From an uncultured Bacteroides sp. (GTDB lineage: Bacteria > Bacteroidota > Bacteroidia > Bacteroidales > Bacteroidaceae): 64,000 bases of DNA. How positions within the stretch are numbered: the first letter of the stretch is position 1; each line of letters opens with the position of its first letter. The notes beneath the pieces are model-generated. The model had not been told where the DNA came from, did not search any database, and was given only the letters and a program-made list of their open reading frames with translations. The position numbers were made by a program, and so were the translations under genes. Below, piece after piece: positions 61,129-64,000 of this stretch. The stretch lies in NCBI RefSeq assembly GCF_910578895.1, contig NZ_CAJTSC010000003.1, forward strand, positions 1-64,000, read 5' to 3'.

Positions 61129-64000
61129 TTAGAAGGTTATGTTAATGCCAAGTGATGCGTTGAATGAGCGCGGATAAGCGGACCAGTCGAAACCGGGAGT
61201 TAATACACTGTTACGTGTAGAAACCTCAGGATCGGAACCGGAATAACCTGTAATGGTGGCTATATTCTCTGCCGAAACAAAGAGTCTGGCTGCACTGATA
61301 CCTAAAGAACGCAATGTGTTAGGTGTGAAATTGTAACCCAGCGAGATGGTCTTTAACTTCAAGAACGAACCGTCTTCTATATACAGAGAACTGTAATATT
61401 CTGCACCGATAGCTCTTGCACGTGGCATGTTGCTAGTCGGATTCTCAGGACTCCAGCGGTTTGTATAAGAAGCGAACATATTTGTATTCTTCTTACTTTG
61501 AGGATTTTCAAACACCATGCGGTTCGCATTCAAAATATCGTTGCCGTAGCTCCATTGCAGGAAGATGTTAAGATCCCAGTTCTTGTAGACAAAGTTATTG
61601 CTGAAACCACCTGTATGCTTGGGCTGTCCGTTACCAATAATGGTGCGATCGTCATCTGTGATTTTATTTCCTTCTTTATCACTTAGCTTCTTATATTTCG
61701 GATCACCCGGTTGGGCATCGTCTGAAATACGAACTACATCATCTTTCAGTTTGTATATGGTTTTGCCATTAGCATCAACTGAGGTGTTGAAATCTTCATA
61801 TTTGTAAACACCGTCATAGATGAAACCGTACATACTTCCGGCGGCATCACCTTTTTTGCTGATATAAGCAGGCATGGTTTTATATTTGTTATCCCAGTTT
61901 ACGAAACTGATCATGTCATCTTGTCCGTAATTCAGTTCTACAATCTTATTGCTGTTGAGGGCAATGTTAAAGTTAGAAGTCCATGTGAAGTTCTTCTCTT
62001 TGATATTTATGGTTTCCAAAGTGAGTTCGAAACCTTTATTACGCAACTTACCAACATTCAGTGTAGCACTGGAGTAACCGGAACTTGCCGGAACGTCTGC
62101 GCCTAACAGCAGGTCTTTGGTAGTTTTGATGTAGTAGTCCATCGTCACGTTGATGCGTCCGTCAAAGAAACCTAAATCCAAACCAAGGTCATATTGTTCA
62201 GTTGTTTCCCATTTCAACTTTTCATTGGCCATAGAGCCTAATACATAACCGGGATAGAAAGAACTGTCCCAAGGATACTTGTATACATTAGAGCTAGTCA
62301 CCAATTGTGCCATGTAATCGAAGTCACCGATACGGTTGTTACCTGTGAGACCCCAGCTTACACGCAATTTACCATTAGACAACCAAGGCAGTGGATTGGA
62401 AACAAACTTTTCGCGTCCGAAAGCCCAAGCTAATGAAGCCGATGGAAAATAGCCCCAACGGTTACCCGGAGAGAACTTGGAAGAACCGTCAGTACGCATA
62501 GATGCCGTAACATAATACTTGGATGCATAGTTATAATTAATACGTCCTAGGTAAGATATCATGGCATTTTCGCCTTGTGATGCCGTTACAACCGGAGTTG
62601 CGGAACCTTTGCCGATACCGGACATTCCGAAAGCTTCGTTTGTAATCTGTTCCTGAGTGATGCTGCTGAGGTAGCTTGTATATTTCTGGAAAGTGGCACC
62701 CACCAAAGCGTTTAAGTTATGGTCGTTCTTGGCATATACATATGACAATGTATTTTCGTTCAGGTAGTTTCTTGTCTCCTGTTGTCTCAGGAATGCATTG
62801 ATACCTTTGCTTCGTGTATTAGACGGATGCGTATTACCGGTACTGGTTTGGCTTCCGTTGAATTCTTCTCTTTTGATGTCACGACCGGTATATCCGGCAG
62901 TAGTTTTAAACTTCAGATTCTTGATGATTTCCCATTCTACGCCTAAGTTAGCTTGCAGATGGTTGGTTGTGGTACGACGGAACTCATTCTTTGCAGAGAG
63001 TACCGGGTTGAAACGGTAGTCATTACTCATGTCCACATCGCTATCGTACAGTTCGGCCAAAAGGTCGGAACCGGAAGGAGAAACCGGACGATATCCCCAT
63101 ACGCTATACATCAGTGAATTGGATACTGTTGTTTCTGCGGTGGAAGGATTGGGACCGTTTAGTACGTTACTTGCAAAGTTTGCATTTGCATTGATCTTTA
63201 TGCTCTTATTGATTCTTTGGTTGAAGTTGAAACGGCCCTGGTAACGAGAGAGGTCAGAGTTGATGATGACACCCTGTTGGTTGCTGTAAGAGAGTGATGC
63301 AGAGTAGTCCATTTTATCGCTGCCACCACTTAAACCTATATAGTGGTTGTGGCTGATAGCTGTACGATAAACTTCGTCCTGCCAATCATAGCTCTTGAAG
63401 TTTTTATAATCATCGAGAGTAATACCATCTTTCAGATAGTAGTAAGCAAACTCATCCACTTTTTCTCCATCTACTTCTTTGGTATTTCCTTCCATGATTT
63501 CCTTTTGCAGGTTGACGAAATCGTAGCCGTTCATCATGTCCATGGTGTTTCTTACTTTGCTAACACTGACACTACCATTATAAGTAAGAGTAGCTTTTCC
63601 GGCTTTACCCTTCTTGGTTGTGATGATAACAACACCATTGGCACCACGAGAACCGTAGATTGCTGTTGCAGAAGCATCTTTCAATACATCGATGGATTCA
63701 ATATCGTTCGGGTTGAGGGCGCTCATTCCGGAAGTCTCGCTTGGGAAACCGTCAATAACGTATAACGGAGCAGTACTTTGAGTTAAAGAACCGGCACCAC
63801 GGATTACGATATTAAAGTTGTCGCCCAAACCGCCATCTGTGGAAGATACCTGTACACCGGCGATACGTCCACCCAGTGTTTCTGCTACGTTGTTGATAGG
63901 GGTTTTGGTCAAGTCACTCATATTAGCCTTACCGATAGCTCCGGTTAAGTCGCGACGTTTTACGTCACCATAACCAACAGCCACAACGACTACCTCATCC
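61129..64000 (-). CDS. SusC/RagA TonB-linked transporter (5' end beyond window)
   Basis: The C-terminal 957 residues of a SusC-family outer-membrane importer. The frame is still open at base 64000, where it reads DEVVVVAVGYG, the TonB-box-like junction. The signal peptide and carboxypeptidase-regulatory-like domain are therefore missing only because of the window edge. The plug carries the signature DVLKDASATAIYGSRGANGV, and the barrel ends LGINITF. First of the SusC-SusD-PL8 operon; the SusD gene follows after 23 bp. The promoter lies outside. Confidence 0.95.
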   Translation of the reverse strand, partial: DEVVVVAVGYGDVKRRDLTGAIGKANMSDLTKTPINNVAETLGGRIAGVQVSSTDGGLGDNFNIVIRGAGSLTQSTAPLYVIDGFPSETSGMSALNPNDIESIDVLKDASATAIYGSRGANGVVIITTKKGKAGKATLTYNGSVSVSKVRNTMDMMNGYDFVNLQKEIMEGNTKEVDGEKVDEFAYYYLKDGITLDDYKNFKSYDWQDEVYRTAISHNHYIGLSGGSDKMDYSASLSYSNQQGVIINSDLSRYQGRFNFNQRINKSIKINANANFASNVLNGPNPSTAETTVSNSLMYSVWGYRPVSPSGSDLLAELYDSDVDMSNDYRFNPVLSAKNEFRRTTTNHLQANLGVEWEIIKNLKFKTTAGYTGRDIKREEFNGSQTSTGNTHPSNTRSKGINAFLRQQETRNYLNENTLSYVYAKNDHNLNALVGATFQKYTSYLSSITQEQITNEAFGMSGIGKGSATPVVTASQGENAMISYLGRINYNYASKYYVTASMRTDGSSKFSPGNRWGYFPSASLAWAFGREKFVSNPLPWLSNGKLRVSWGLTGNNRIGDFDYMAQLVTSSNVYKYPWDSSFYPGYVLGSMANEKLKWETTEQYDLGLDLGFFDGRINVTMDYYIKTTKDLLLGADVPASSGYSSATLNVGKLRNKGFELTLETINIKEKNFTWTSNFNIALNSNKIVELNYGQDDMISFVNWDNKYKTMPAYISKKGDAAGSMYGFIYDGVYKYEDFNTSVDANGKTIYKLKDDVVRISDDAQPGDPKYKKLSDKEGNKITDDDRTIIGNGQPKHTGGFSNNFVYKNWDLNIFLQWSYGNDILNANRMVFENPQSKKNTNMFASYTNRWSPENPTSNMPRARAIGAEYYSSLYIEDGSFLKLKTISLGYNFTPNTLRSLGISAARLFVSAENIATITGYSGSDPEVSTRNSVLTPGFDWSAYPRSFNASLGINITF

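Noticed and set aside
1..64000. tRNA, rRNA, phage or integrase/IS genes
   Set aside because: I looked in the intergenic regions for cloverleaf and CCA-type ends and among the proteins for transposases, integrases and phage proteins, and saw none.

Overview
The window looks like a chromosomal segment of a gut Bacteroides. It carries two SusC/SusD pairs, TonB-dependent receptors with carboxypeptidase-regulatory-like N-termini, lipoproteins, families typical of Bacteroidales (DUF3822, DUF2851, DUF5009, WbqC, S46 dipeptidyl peptidase), and repeated TAnnTTTG promoter cores of the Bacteroides sigma-ABfr type. I cannot name the species. I see no tRNA, rRNA, insertion sequence, prophage or CRISPR array.

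Left part (1-27016) is mostly housekeeping. A SF1 helicase diverges from a three-gene operon ending in rsmD. Then come cardiolipin synthase, a 969-aa outer-membrane beta-barrel protein, aroB, ybeY, a fused SpmA/SpmB protein and an AlkD-like DNA alkylation repair protein. An operon ruvB - (37-codon ORF) - flippase - DUF389 - S46 peptidase follows, then a DEAD-box RNA helicase with a 930-bp upstream region, a lipoprotein phosphatase, a SIS/PfkB pair, an M16 protease and queH.

Central part (27026-46246) is a polysaccharide utilisation region transcribed leftwards: SusC, SusD and a small lipoprotein, a terminator, a GH2 enzyme, a secreted protein fusing an alginate-lyase-like domain to a GH88 unsaturated uronyl hydrolase, an SDR fructuronate reductase and UxuA, another terminator, a DUF5009 membrane acyltransferase-like protein, a further TonB-dependent receptor and a TPR-transmembrane-coiled-coil protein with a helix-turn-helix-like end. 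The enzymes suggest breakdown of a uronic-acid polymer and funnelling of the uronate through D-mannonate to KDG.

Right part (46539-64000) has a dapB-lepB-lepB2-wbqC operon, DUF2851, and two distinct PL8 (chondroitin/hyaluronan lyase family) proteins in opposite orientation around a tRNA-dihydrouridine synthase gene. The second PL8 is the last gene of a SusC-SusD-PL8 operon whose SusC runs off the right edge. No hybrid two-component regulator, ECF sigma/anti-sigma pair or sulfatase is in the window.

The most unusual signal is non-coding. Four intergenic regions (21955-22086, 32892-33023, 40600-40665, 51971-52036) each hold a tandem array with an exact 22-bp period. Each unit is an imperfect 17-18-bp palindrome plus a 4-5-bp spacer. 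The sequence differs completely between loci while period and architecture are kept, and within arrays some paired changes preserve the dyad. Other dispersed structured repeats are a MITE-like family with four copies, a family of GGAGTTA/TAACTCC palindromes including a 26-bp stem with two inner hairpins, and long intercistronic hairpins.
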